Origin: Paenibacillus cymbidii
GTDB taxonomy: Bacteria > Bacillota > Bacilli > Paenibacillales > NBRC-103111
DNA: 64,000 nt
NCBI RefSeq assembly: GCF_004764705.1
Contig: NZ_SHLX01000026.1
Coordinates: forward strand, 62,001-126,000
Direction: 5' to 3'
Made by a program: the position numbers and the translations under genes. Positions 31,597 through 40,469 of this stretch are shown piece by piece. The notes beneath the pieces are model-generated. The model worked only from the letters and a program-made list of their open reading frames with translations, was not told where the DNA came from and did no database searches. Each line of letters opens with the position of its first letter. The stretch's first letter is position 1.

Positions 31597-32691
31597 TCAA
31601 ATCGCCGCCGGTTGGTTGTATTTGCTTTTCGCCAGCTTCAAGTAGCCGTACACGTTCTGCAGCTCGCTGTCGTCCACGAAACGCAGTTTGATCGGCCCCG
31701 CCGCGTCGAGAATGTAAGGCTTGAGCGCCGAAGCGCCGCCGCCGATTACGTAGAAGCATTCGATGTCCTGGTACTTGTTCCACTTCTTCTTGATCAGGTC
31801 GACGATCCGCTGCGCGGCGCGCGAAAAATACATGTCGACGATCGGCTTGATGTCCGCTCTGCCTTCCCCAACGCGCTGGATATAGTATTGCCGGTTGCGG
31901 ATGCGGCCGATCAGCTTCGTCCGGCTCGGGAACCGGTAGCCGTAGCTGTCCTCCACGTCGCGGATGATTGCGTCCAAATAGCTGGCCAACCCCATCTGTT
32001 CGCCCGAGCTGAACTGGTTGTCGATGCTCATTCGTTTGATGACGGGAAAGTCGGTCGTCAGCGCCCCCATTTCGCAGATGCCGATGCAGCCGTAGTACAG
32101 CTCCTCGTCCTTGACCTGTAAGCTGTCGTACGTCGCCATATGGAACAGCGCGGCGGCACCTTCGATCGACACGAGCGCCCGGCGGATGCTCACCTTCACC
32201 CTGCGGCCCCGCAGCTGCGGCGTCGTCAGGAACGTCACCTCATGCTCGCCGATGAGCCGCTCCTCGAACGTGCGATGAAACTTGGAGTAAGTGCGCACCG
32301 GCAGCCCGGTGCCGATAATGTATTCCACTTCGTCGGTCGAATTGTAAGAAGGAACGTTCTGCGATTGCCCGGCGACCCCGGCGTAGGCAAGCGTAGTGAG
32401 CGCGACGACAAGCGACTGGTCGGACAACGCCTTGTTGTCGGTTTCCTCAAGCTCGACGTTGTCTTCATTCTCGACAGCGAGCGTCCCGACAAAATAACGC
32501 TGGTTGTTGCGGGCCAGCTTCGGACTGTAGACCATAACGTCCAGCGCCTTGAGCGGCGAGTCCTCCTCCTGCAGAACTAGCCGCTCGTACCCCGCGGCGA
32601 CTACGTTCGGCACGATGACCGGTTCGTTTATGCCGTCAACGACCACCTTGATCGTGTCATTACCCACATCGATCCCTGCAAGCCTGATCAT
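31597..32691 (-). CDS. ParM/StbA-like actin homologue
   Basis: 364 residues; ATG at 32691. Actin-fold nucleotide sites: phosphate 1 loop AGIDVGNDTIKVVVDG at the N-terminus, a phosphate 2 region GCIGICEMGALTTDF (about 205-220), and the adenosine loop CFYVIGGGAS near residue 325. In canonical ParM the phosphate 2 loop is D(I/V)GG.TTD; Gly-Gly is replaced here. ParM proteins form filaments that segregate plasmids. No parR or parC is seen nearby and the surroundings are chromosomal, so this may be one of the chromosomal ParM-like proteins known from bacilli. Confidence 0.88.
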   Translation of the reverse strand: MIRLAGIDVGNDTIKVVVDGINEPVIVPNVVAAGYERLVLQEEDSPLKALDVMVYSPKLARNNQRYFVGTLAVENEDNVELEETDNKALSDQSLVVALTTLAYAGVAGQSQNVPSYNSTDEVEYIIGTGLPVRTYSKFHRTFEERLIGEHEVTFLTTPQLRGRRVKVSIRRALVSIEGAAALFHMATYDSLQVKDEELYYGCIGICEMGALTTDFPVIKRMSIDNQFSSGEQMGLASYLDAIIRDVEDSYGYRFPSRTKLIGRIRNRQYYIQRVGEGRADIKPIVDMYFSRAAQRIVDLIKKKWNKYQDIECFYVIGGGASALKPYILDAAGPIKLRFVDDSELQNVYGYLKLAKSKYNQPAAI

Positions 32692-32909
32692 GTACAGTTC
32701 TCCATCCCTTCATGACGATGCTACCTCAAAATCGCTACCTACTCATTTCGATTTATTCCGCCGAAATCCTCCAGCCTTTAGCACTATTTTTGCCAAAAGA
32801 AGTCGAATCCTTTCCATTTCCGTTTGCCGGAGGCTCGTAATTTATACGCCGATGCTTTAAAATTTTTTACGCATCCGATTCGTCGAATAACGTCTGTGGA
32901 GGTAGAAAT

Positions 32910-34007
32910 ATGGCGAATGAGTATGATATCACGATCCCGGCCCATCCCAATCTGTACACAGGCGACGAGCGGCAGCTCAAAATATATTTCGGCGCACCGG
33001 AACAAATCAACGCGGATACGGGAATGGTCCTATTCATTGCCGGTTACGGAGGGCATAGCGGGTCCAAAGTATATACAAAAATGCGGTCCGTGCTGGCAGA
33101 CACCTTTAACCTTGTTACCGTTCAGTGCGACTACTTCGGCCATGAGTTCATGCAAAAGCCCAAACAGATCGATGCGACGCCGTTTTGCCTGAATGTCCAA
33201 AAGAAAACGGGAATCCCGGCGTCTGCGATCAATTCGCAGTTAAACGGGGTTGAGGACATGGTGAGGCTTGCGGAAAAGTACGACATTCCCCTGCTGTTCA
33301 AAGAGGCGCTGGGCGAGTCGAAGGGCAACTTCAACGATATGTCGCTGATGCAGTCCATAGACAATATTACAGCCGTATTGGCTGTAATCGCCATTCTCCA
33401 GGACAACGACTACCCGTTCAACACGCGCAAAATGGTGACATTTGGCCATTCGCACGGAGCCTATCTGGCGTATTTATGCAATGCGTTCGCCCCGGGCTTG
33501 TTTAAGTTGATGATCGACAACTCGTCGTATTTATACCCTATATTCATGAACCCGCTCGAGCGGCGGATCGGCGAGCTTACGTTGGACGGTCTGATACTGC
33601 GGGTTTATTTCGATTACATGGCGACCACCATGAACGAGGTTGATCGGAATATCATGGACCTGGAGTGGCTTTACGGGCAAATCGAAAATCGATGCCAATG
33701 CATGGTATATCACGGCTCGAAGGATCATATGACAGATACCGGCCGCAAACGGGAGTTTAGCCGCAGCATCGGGGCGCGGTTCGAAGAGGTTGCGGAAGAC
33801 CGCGTGGACGGGCAATTGTTCGGTTCCGCCGAGCATGGGCTGCATGCCGATTTTTTCAAACTATTCGAGCATGTCATGGAACGGTTTCATTTTGACCGCT
33901 CAACGGTTTGGACACCCCCGGACACGCTGATACTGGAGTCGGAAATGGCGGCATATACGTTCGATTATTCGAGCGGTCTGGTAAAAGTAAACAAAAGACT
34001 TGTATAA
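32910..34007 (+). CDS. DUF2920 family alpha/beta-hydrolase
   Basis: 365 residues; ATG after GGAGGTAGAAAT. A nucleophile elbow MVTFGHSHGAYLAYLC (GxSxG, Ser at about 178), an Asp in YHGSKDHMTD and a His in SAEHGLHADFF give a plausible catalytic triad. DUF2920 proteins are found in Clostridia, Bacilli and Campylobacter, in the last case among surface-modification and motility accessory genes. The substrate is not known. Divergent from the parM-like gene. Confidence 0.75.
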   Translation: MANEYDITIPAHPNLYTGDERQLKIYFGAPEQINADTGMVLFIAGYGGHSGSKVYTKMRSVLADTFNLVTVQCDYFGHEFMQKPKQIDATPFCLNVQKKTGIPASAINSQLNGVEDMVRLAEKYDIPLLFKEALGESKGNFNDMSLMQSIDNITAVLAVIAILQDNDYPFNTRKMVTFGHSHGAYLAYLCNAFAPGLFKLMIDNSSYLYPIFMNPLERRIGELTLDGLILRVYFDYMATTMNEVDRNIMDLEWLYGQIENRCQCMVYHGSKDHMTDTGRKREFSRSIGARFEEVAEDRVDGQLFGSAEHGLHADFFKLFEHVMERFHFDRSTVWTPPDTLILESEMAAYTFDYSSGLVKVNKRLV

Positions 34008-34052
34008 TTGCAAGCTTTGGAGCAACTATGCCGTACGGCACCTGAATGTAGG

Positions 34053-34112
34053 GCTTCCTTCCCATTTGGCCGGATTTTTGCCACAATCCTGTCGAGTGAG
34101 GAAGGTTTTTTT
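34053..34112 (+). terminator. possible terminator after the DUF2920 gene
   Basis: CCTTCC (34057 region) pairs with GGAAGG before TTTTTTT (34105-34112), with an inner GGATT/AATCC stem in the loop. Position and T-run fit a terminator; the long loop lowers confidence. Confidence 0.45.
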
Positions 34113-34181
34113 CGATTCGTGACGAATACACAACACATATCGAACTTACCTACATATTCCAACTGTCAACGGAGCGGACGC

Positions 34182-35177
34182 ATGAACGGGAAATGGATTC
34201 GAAAACGATTTACTTTCATGGTCATCTCCGATGCCAACAGCCATGTGATCCGGTTCCGGATCGCGGGAGTCGTCCTGTATTTCGGCGTCATTGCCGTGCT
34301 GTGCGCGCTTGGGGCGGCCTACTATTACTACCAGGTGCACAAGGAATCGGAATTACTGAACGGCCATCTGAAAGCCGAAATGACCGATCAGACGCAAACC
34401 TTCGCCGAGTCGCTCCTCGACAAAAACTCGACCATCGAGCAGCTGCAGAGCGAGCTCATCCGTCTGTCCGACCAGGCGGAGGCGATCAAAGCCAAGGTGG
34501 AGGAATTCAAGAAGTTCGAGAGCGAAATGAAATCGATCGCCGGGACAGACGGCAAGGGAGGCCCGCTCGCCAGCGCGCCGCCGTCCGGGGAGAAACCCGC
34601 TACGGCAGGGATCGGCGGTACGAACGTGCCGGCCAGCGAGAAGGATGTGGACGACCTGGTCGAACAGGCGCGGCATAATTATTCGACCATCGGCGACGAA
34701 ATCAACGCGTTGACGGGCAGTCTTACGGTGACGAAACAGAAGGTGCTGGAAACGCAGCATCTGCTCCAGGTAACGCCAACGCTTTGGCCGACGATTTCGC
34801 ATGCGATTACGTCCGGTTTCGGGGTTCGCATCGATCCGTTCACGAAAGCGCCGAGCTACCACAGCGGCATCGATTTTGGCGCCAATCTGGGGGATCCCGC
34901 CTATGTCACGGCCGACGGAACGGTCAAATCGACCGGCAGCGACTCCACGCACGGCAACAATATCGTCGTCACGCATGAGAACGGCCTTTCCACCTGGTAC
35001 ATGCACCTGAGCAAAATCGGCGTCAAACCCGGCGAAACCGTCGTCAAAGGCCAGATCATCGGCCGCACCGGCAATACGGGGCGCAGCACGGGGCCACACC
35101 TGCATTACGAAGTGCTCTTAAACGGCGTCAGCATCGACCCGAAACCATACTTGCAAGCGGTAAGAAAGGACGATTAG
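34182..35177 (+). CDS. membrane-anchored M23 metallopeptidase
   Basis: 331 residues; ATG at 34182 after GGAGCGGACGC. One TM (about 25-48) is followed by a coiled coil (about 50-110), a Gly/Pro/Ala linker, a second helical region and a LytM domain (about 195-320). Zinc ligands and catalytic His: HSGIDFGA, WYMHLSKIG and GPHLHYEVLLNG. These peptidases cut peptidoglycan cross-links or activate other hydrolases. The bactofilin gene begins one base after this stop, a pairing also known in other bacteria where bactofilin localises M23 enzymes. Confidence 0.93.
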   Translation: MNGKWIRKRFTFMVISDANSHVIRFRIAGVVLYFGVIAVLCALGAAYYYYQVHKESELLNGHLKAEMTDQTQTFAESLLDKNSTIEQLQSELIRLSDQAEAIKAKVEEFKKFESEMKSIAGTDGKGGPLASAPPSGEKPATAGIGGTNVPASEKDVDDLVEQARHNYSTIGDEINALTGSLTVTKQKVLETQHLLQVTPTLWPTISHAITSGFGVRIDPFTKAPSYHSGIDFGANLGDPAYVTADGTVKSTGSDSTHGNNIVVTHENGLSTWYMHLSKIGVKPGETVVKGQIIGRTGNTGRSTGPHLHYEVLLNGVSIDPKPYLQAVRKDD

Positions 35178-35178
35178 C

Positions 35179-35757
35179 ATGTTCGCGAAGAAGAAACCGC
35201 TCAATCCGAACACGACCGATACGTTGATCGGCGAAGGCAGCATGTTCGAAGGAAAAATCAAGTCCGAAGCCGGCATCCGCATCGAAGGCACGATTACCGG
35301 CGATGTGGAATGCATGGGCGACGTTACCGTCGGCGAAGCCGGCACGGTGAAGTCGAACATCGCCGCACGCAACGTCATTATCGCCGGCAGCGTGCACGGC
35401 AACGTGACGACCAAAGGCAGCTTGCGCATCATGGCGACCGGCAAGCTGTTCGGCAACATCGTATCGCAATCGTTCGTAATCGAAGAAGGCGGCGTATTCC
35501 AAGGTTTCAGCAAGCGCGAAGGCGCGGAAGCCGCGGCTGAGGCCGCTGCCGGCACGGAAGGAACGGAGCAGCGGCCGGACAAGGCGGAAGGAGCGGAAGC
35601 CCGCGAGCGGCAGGAGCGGGCGGCTGCCGCGTCGGATCCGGAGCGCGAACGCGAACGGGAAAGAGAGCGGGCATGGGAGCGCGAACGCGAACGGGAGCGC
35701 GAGAAGGAACGGGAGCGCGACTATAACCAGCCGGTAACGACGCCTTTCGGAGGGTAG
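35179..35757 (+). CDS. bactofilin family polymer-forming protein
   Basis: 192 residues; ATG at 35179, directly after the M23 stop. The beta-helical bactofilin domain spans about 12-112 (TLIGEGSMFEGKIKSEAGIR, IEGTITGDVECMGDVTVGEA, LRIMATGKLFGNIVSQSFVI). The tail is very unusual: Ala/Glu-rich, then about 30 residues of nearly pure Arg-Glu alternation (EREREREREREKERER type) before NQPVTTPFGG. Bactofilins assemble without nucleotide into scaffolds under the membrane; this one probably positions the neighbouring peptidase. Confidence 0.92.
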   Translation: MFAKKKPLNPNTTDTLIGEGSMFEGKIKSEAGIRIEGTITGDVECMGDVTVGEAGTVKSNIAARNVIIAGSVHGNVTTKGSLRIMATGKLFGNIVSQSFVIEEGGVFQGFSKREGAEAAAEAAAGTEGTEQRPDKAEGAEARERQERAAAASDPERERERERERAWEREREREREKERERDYNQPVTTPFGG

Positions 35758-35779
35758 ACGCAATTGGCTCCGCAGCATG

Positions 35780-35818
35780 AATAAAGGCCGCTGTCCATTA
35801 CGGATAGCGGCCTTTATT
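35780..35818. terminator. bidirectional terminator between bactofilin and SASP genes
   Basis: AATAAAGGCCGCT / AGCGGCCTTTATT is a perfect 13-bp inverted repeat with a 13-nt loop in a convergent gap, with T-rich arms on both strands. Confidence 0.88.
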
Positions 35819-35827
35819 CGAACCCAT

Positions 35828-36118
35828 TTACCGGCTTCGCGCCAGTTGTTCCTGCGCCAGCTTGACCATTTCGCGGACCATCGAACCGCCGATGCGGCCG
35901 CCCACTTTGCCGGCCGATTCCGTCGTCAATTTGCCGTTGTAGCCCGGCGCAAGCGGCACCCCGATCGTGCGGGCCACCTCATACTTGACGTCGTTCGGCC
36001 GCTCGGGATCGACGGCAAACCCTTCCTGGCGCATGACCTGCACTTTGAACATATCGACGCTGCGCTCCGCTCCGGGAACAAGCAGTTTCCTGCTTCCCCT
36101 GCTTCGGTTTCTGGACAA
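35828..36118 (-). CDS. alpha/beta-type small acid-soluble spore protein
   Basis: 96 residues from a TTG at 36118 with AAAGGAGGG upstream. DNA-binding SASP motifs are clear: RPNDVKYEVARTIGVPLAPG followed by AGKVGGRIGGSMVREMVKLA. YEVAR lies where the germination protease GPR cuts. The N-terminal 40 residues (RNRSRGSRKLLVPGAERSVD) are longer than in typical SspA/B. Expected to coat DNA in the spore core. A longer upstream frame has no start signal. Confidence 0.88.
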   Translation of the reverse strand: MSRNRSRGSRKLLVPGAERSVDMFKVQVMRQEGFAVDPERPNDVKYEVARTIGVPLAPGYNGKLTTESAGKVGGRIGGSMVREMVKLAQEQLARSR

Positions 36119-36176
36119 CCGTCTCCCTCCTTTCGCCCTTATTCGGTTGACGGTAGTTTGCCCCGAAGCCGCCGTT

Positions 36177-37055
36177 CTATGCAGCACGCCGATCGAACGA
36201 ATGCAGCACGAGTCCGGCGATCACGATGCCGAAGCCGATGAATTGCGCCGCGGACAACGATTCGCCGAGCAGCAGCCAGATGAACAGCAGCGTGAAGAAC
36301 GGCGTCACGAACGACAGACTGGCGACCAGCGACGGCGGGCATCGTTTGAGCGCGCGAATCCAGAGCAAATTGCCGAGGATCAAGTTGCTGAGGCCCAGCC
36401 AAACCAGTCCGGACAACGCGCTGAATCCCGGCATCGCGCCAAGCGACGAAGTAACGAACAGGCTGATGGCGGAAAGCGCAAACGACGACGCGGTATAAAT
36501 AAAATTCGCCACGATCAGCGACGTCTGGCTGCGCCGGGTCAAATGCGAGAACAGCGCCCACGACATGGCGCCGCCAAGCGCCAACAGATCGCCCGACAGG
36601 TTAAAAGAGGCAAGGTCGATCGCTTGTCCGCCAGTGACAATCACGATCATGCCGACAACACCCGCAACAATCGCCGCAAGCTTGGCCAGCGTCGGTTTTT
36701 CGCCGAAGAAGGTAATGCCGAGCAAGACGATGAACAGCGGGAACATGTAGTTCAGCATGGACGCTTCCACGACGGGAATCATGCCTAACGATTTGGTATA
36801 AAAGAAATAATACAAATACGAGAGCACCCCAAGCAGCGCAAGCTTGCCTGCCTGGGCAAACCGCAGCCGCGCCAGCTCCGCGCGAAGCTCGGGACGGCAA
36901 ACGACCAGAAGGCCGAGGCCAATGAAGCCAAAGCCGAACATGTAAAACTGCAGCTGATAGCTGTCCAAATCGCCCAAAACGAGCTTGCCGATGGCGGCGA
37001 ACGACCCCCACAGCACCAAAAGAACGCCCATCAGGGCATACGGATTGTCCGCCAA
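36177..37055 (-). CDS. DMT (EamA) family transporter
   Basis: 292 residues, ten hydrophobic helices in two EamA repeats (about 5-140 and 152-287). Conserved features: NYMFPLFIVLLGITFFGEKP in repeat one and FVTPFFTLLFIWLLLGESLS in repeat two. The start is uncertain: the TTG at 37055 lies over 20 nt from AAGGAGAGAAG, whereas an in-frame ATC (37070) sits about 10 nt from it. Substrate unknown (metabolite or amino acid efflux). The last bases lie 58 bp from the SASP start. Confidence 0.9.
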   Translation of the reverse strand: MADNPYALMGVLLVLWGSFAAIGKLVLGDLDSYQLQFYMFGFGFIGLGLLVVCRPELRAELARLRFAQAGKLALLGVLSYLYYFFYTKSLGMIPVVEASMLNYMFPLFIVLLGITFFGEKPTLAKLAAIVAGVVGMIVIVTGGQAIDLASFNLSGDLLALGGAMSWALFSHLTRRSQTSLIVANFIYTASSFALSAISLFVTSSLGAMPGFSALSGLVWLGLSNLILGNLLWIRALKRCPPSLVASLSFVTPFFTLLFIWLLLGESLSAAQFIGFGIVIAGLVLHSFDRRAA

Positions 37056-37268
37056 ACGGTTGTTATTGATTGCGCTTCTCTCCTTCTCGCCTTTGCGCCG
37101 GATTCGCCAACGATTTCGGTGCCTAGCCGATCCTGGCGACCTCGACTATTATACCATAATCCGGAAACGCTGATGGCGAAAGAAGAGGTAACGCAAAATT
37201 CTTATGTGGCGGGAAAACCATGTGGTAGAATGATCGTATCGATCCTACGAAATGGACGGAGGCTGTCC

Positions 37269-38138
37269 ATGAAGCTGGCCATTACCTACGATCACAACAT
37301 TCCGATCAACGCGTTCCGCTGGACGCCGCGCGACGTCATGGAGCCGCTTCATTCCCATTCGAGTCTGGAAATCGGCTGCTGCGTTTCCGGCCAAGGTTTT
37401 TTTTATTTCGGCGACAAACGGTATCCGGTGCGGCCCGGCGACGTTTTCCTGGTAAACAATGAAGAGCTGCATATCGCCCAGTCGGACCGTACGAACCCCA
37501 GCTCTTACATCTTCGTGAACTTCGATCCGCATTGGCTGCTGAAGGAAGAGGAGTCGTTGCTGCTCCCTTTCGCCTATCGTTCCGACCGGTTCGAGAACCG
37601 GATTCCGGCCGAATCGCCGCTGGCCCGGCAATTGGCGGCATTGCTCGCCCGTTTGCACGAAGAGCTGGAACATAAACAGGAAGGCTACCTGAGCATGGCC
37701 AAAAGCGCGCTGCTGGAGCTTTGCGTACTTTTGCTGCGCCATTATGCCGCACAAGTGTCGCATGCGGAGTGGCGGCGGCTGAACGAATCGTTCCGCAAGC
37801 TGCGACCGGCGCTCGCGCTGCTGGAGGAGAAGTTCCGCGAGCCGCTGGAACTGCGCGATGTGGCCGAGGTGCTTGGCGTTACCCCTTCGCGCGCCAGCCA
37901 TCTGCTCCGCGAAGAGCTTGGCCGCGGGTTCAAGGAGCTGCTGCTGCAACAGCGAATGAACGAGGCGAAGCGGCTCTTGATCAGCAGCGATCGCAGCATC
38001 GCGGACATCTGCTTCGAAAGCGGATTTCAGAGCGTCGCTTCGTTCTACCGGCTGTTCAAAGCGCATGCTGGCGTGGCGCCGCTCGACTACAGGGCCGCAC
38101 AATCGCCGATAAACGCAATTATTGAGAACCGCCCTTGA
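37269..38138 (+). CDS. AraC family regulator with cupin sensor domain
   Basis: 289 residues; ATG at 37269 with CGGAGG upstream. N-terminal cupin (about 20-100: EPLHSHSSLEIGCCVSGQGF, YPVRPGDVFLVNNEELHIA). C-terminal double HTH (LRDVAEVLGVTPSRASHLLR and ADICFESGFQSVASFYRLFK). It lies 88 bp upstream of the ADP-ribosylglycohydrolase gene on the same strand and probably controls it. Confidence 0.93.
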   Translation: MKLAITYDHNIPINAFRWTPRDVMEPLHSHSSLEIGCCVSGQGFFYFGDKRYPVRPGDVFLVNNEELHIAQSDRTNPSSYIFVNFDPHWLLKEEESLLLPFAYRSDRFENRIPAESPLARQLAALLARLHEELEHKQEGYLSMAKSALLELCVLLLRHYAAQVSHAEWRRLNESFRKLRPALALLEEKFREPLELRDVAEVLGVTPSRASHLLREELGRGFKELLLQQRMNEAKRLLISSDRSIADICFESGFQSVASFYRLFKAHAGVAPLDYRAAQSPINAIIENRP

Positions 38139-38226
38139 ACGCATGAGAAGATCGCCCGGCACCGGTCCCGTATAATACAAGTATGCCGAAAAACGGCGTG
38201 AATGAGGATTCGGGAGGGAACGAACG

Positions 38227-39600
38227 ATGGCCGGTTGGGCGCCACTGCGCGATTTGGTGCGGGAAGAAATACAGCAGCGCAGCGAAGAAGGCTGCGATGT
38301 GCAAGGCTTTGTCGAACGGGTGGAAGCGGCAGGAAACGATGACCAACAATTGCTTCAGTTGTACGAACAATTGATGGCGTTGCCGGTGCGCGGCGATTTT
38401 GCTTATGAGGAGCCGTCCGAGCTGACGGACATTCGCCGGTTGCGCCCGGAAGGCCCGCGGCGGCTTTCCGCCGCACACAGCGAGGAGGTTTGGCGGGATA
38501 AATTTTACGGCGCCTGGTTGGGCCGGAGCGTCGGATGCGCGCTGGGCAAACCGGTGGAGAACAGCCATTTCATGCGCGGCTCGTTCGGCAATCCGGGGTG
38601 GCGCAACGTGCAGCTCTGGTTCGAAGGCGCCGACGCCTGGCCGATCCGCGGCTATACGCCGGAATTTTCCCGTGCCGAACAGGAAGTCGGCATCAAGGTC
38701 AACAAGACACACAGCCTGCGCGAGCGGATCGAGCATATGGAGACGGACGACGATATCCGGTATACCGTGCTTGGACTCCTGATGCTCGAGGAGCGAGGAC
38801 TCGATTGGGATTCGTGGCATATCGGCAAAATGTGGCATCGGCTGCTGACTTACGGGCAAGTGTGCACGGCCGAAACGCAGGCCTATTTGAATTTCACGCA
38901 AGCTACGTCGCATATCCACGGACAGAAGCCGGACGATTGGGAATCGCGCAAAGATTGGGTGCGCACTCATCTGAACCCGTACCGCGAATGGATCGGCGCG
39001 CAAATCCGCGCCGACGGCTTCGCTTATGGCGCCGCCGGCAACCCGGAGCTTGCCGCCGATTTGGCTTGGCGCGACGCTTCGTTCTCACACGTGAAGAACG
39101 GCATCTACGGCGAAATGTTCGTAGCTGCGATGATCGCCGCCGCTTTCGTCGAGTCCGACCCCGAGCGCATCGTCGCCATCGGCCTGTCGGAAATTCCGCG
39201 CGGCTGCCGGCTTGCGCACGATATTGCCCTTGCTGTCGAAATTGCCAAACAGGCCAACGATCAGGTCGAGTTGGTCGACCGGATTTGGGAAGCGTTCAAG
39301 CACTATGACCCGGTGCATACGAACAATAATGCCGCGCTGGTAGCGGCGGCGCTCGTGTTTGCCCGCGGCGATTTCGAGCTGGCGGTCACTACGGCCGTGC
39401 TCGGCGGCTGGGACACCGACTGCAACGGCGCCACGGTTGGCTCGATCATGGGCGCGGCGCTCGGAGCCGCCGCCTTGCCGGCGAGCTGGACGGAGCCGCT
39501 GCACGATACGCTGTATGCGGAAGTGAGCGGCTTCCATCCGATCGCCATCTCCGCCTGCGCCGAACGCAGTTACCAGGTATTCCGCAAGCTGGCGCACTAG
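38227..39600 (+). CDS. ADP-ribosylglycohydrolase family protein
   Basis: 457 residues; ATG after GGGAGGGAACG. The all-helical ADP-ribosylglycohydrolase domain spans about 95-450. Magnesium-binding motifs are METDDDIRYTVLGLLML (about 175-190) and GGWDTDCNGATVGSIMGAAL (near 400). A helical extension (1-90) precedes it. Members remove ADP-ribose from proteins or other targets, or act on related N-glycosides; the AraC partner suggests a nutritional nucleoside or glycoside role (inference). Confidence 0.9.
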   Translation: MAGWAPLRDLVREEIQQRSEEGCDVQGFVERVEAAGNDDQQLLQLYEQLMALPVRGDFAYEEPSELTDIRRLRPEGPRRLSAAHSEEVWRDKFYGAWLGRSVGCALGKPVENSHFMRGSFGNPGWRNVQLWFEGADAWPIRGYTPEFSRAEQEVGIKVNKTHSLRERIEHMETDDDIRYTVLGLLMLEERGLDWDSWHIGKMWHRLLTYGQVCTAETQAYLNFTQATSHIHGQKPDDWESRKDWVRTHLNPYREWIGAQIRADGFAYGAAGNPELAADLAWRDASFSHVKNGIYGEMFVAAMIAAAFVESDPERIVAIGLSEIPRGCRLAHDIALAVEIAKQANDQVELVDRIWEAFKHYDPVHTNNNAALVAAALVFARGDFELAVTTAVLGGWDTDCNGATVGSIMGAALGAAALPASWTEPLHDTLYAEVSGFHPIAISACAERSYQVFRKLAH

Positions 39601-39612
39601 CGCTTGTGCAAC

Positions 39613-39706
39613 GGGAGGGGCGGCCCACAATGCTGTCAGGTTAAGGCAAAGCAAGCTTCGTTGTTACGTCAAACTTGCCGCCCCTCTCCCAATGCTTTCA
39701 GGTTAA
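39613..39706. repeat. GGGAGGGGCGGC inverted repeat with AATGCTnTCAGGTTAA direct repeats
   Basis: GGGAGGGGCGGC (39613-39624) pairs with GCCGCCCCTCTCCC (39677-39690). AATGCTGTCAGGTTAA (39629-39644) and AATGCTTTCAGGTTAA (39691-39706) are direct repeats. Possibly the relic of a small mobile element. Confidence 0.55.
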
Positions 39707-39828
39707 TGTGGGACAACAAAGGAATTGTGACATCAGACATCTATTATGGCCAGCAACGTTGTCGCTTGAACCGGGCCTGCATCCCCCTCCTTCCCCTATG
39801 CCCCCCCCCTTATGCGCCTGCTTTTTCT

Positions 39829-39974
39829 GCTCGCTATCCCTTTGACTCAGACCGAAGCGAAAAGTCATCTCCGGGATCCCCTTCTGCCTGCTATCCCCTT
39901 CGCTCAGACCGGAACAAGGTTGTCCTCTCCGCAACTTCCTTTCTGCCCGCTATCCCTTTGACTCAATCTCAAGA
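39829..39974. repeat. TATCCC-TTGACTCA repeat, 3 units
   Basis: Units at 39836, 39892 and 39951 share the core GCTATCCCnTTnnCTCAGAC or GCTATCCCTTTGACTCAATC. The last unit's CTTCCTTTCTGCCCG lead-in is identical to that at 11.95 kb. Confidence 0.75.
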
Positions 39975-40228
39975 TCCCATTTCAAGAAAAATGCCCCCTA
40001 CGATGCAGCGACACCATGCAGGGATACCCTTCAGACTTGTTACATCCAAACGCCAACTTGAGCCAACGGGATAATCAACAGATACGAACTGACGCGAATG
40101 GCTAACGAATATATGCACGCTCGCCGCCGCTTCCGCCACCCACCGCTGCAGACTATCCGCTTCCACAAATGGGCGGGACCACAGGACATTTGGAAGTAGC
40201 GCGTGACGGAGATGGTACCGAGGACGGC

Positions 40229-40402
40229 ATCAGTAGCTTGAGGACGACGGTAGTGTCGGGACAATCAATAGTTGCTTGGGGGCGCCGATGGTACGAGGGC
40301 AATCAGAAGTAACTCGGGCGTGGCGGACAATCAGAAGTAGCCTTGAGTGCAGCATTAGTGTCGAGGACAACCAGAAGTAGCTTGGGGTGCGGCGATGGTA
40401 CC
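40229..40402. repeat. degenerate tandem repeat, about 5 units
   Basis: Units of roughly 28-40 bp contain GGACAATCAGAAGTAGCTTG variants and GGCGATGGTACnA. Spacing is irregular, so this array is decaying. Confidence 0.6.
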
Positions 40403-40469
40403 ATGCCATTTCGAGCTACTCCCGTGTCGTCGTAGGAGCGTTCCACCTGCCTCATGGTTCGGCTGGGAG

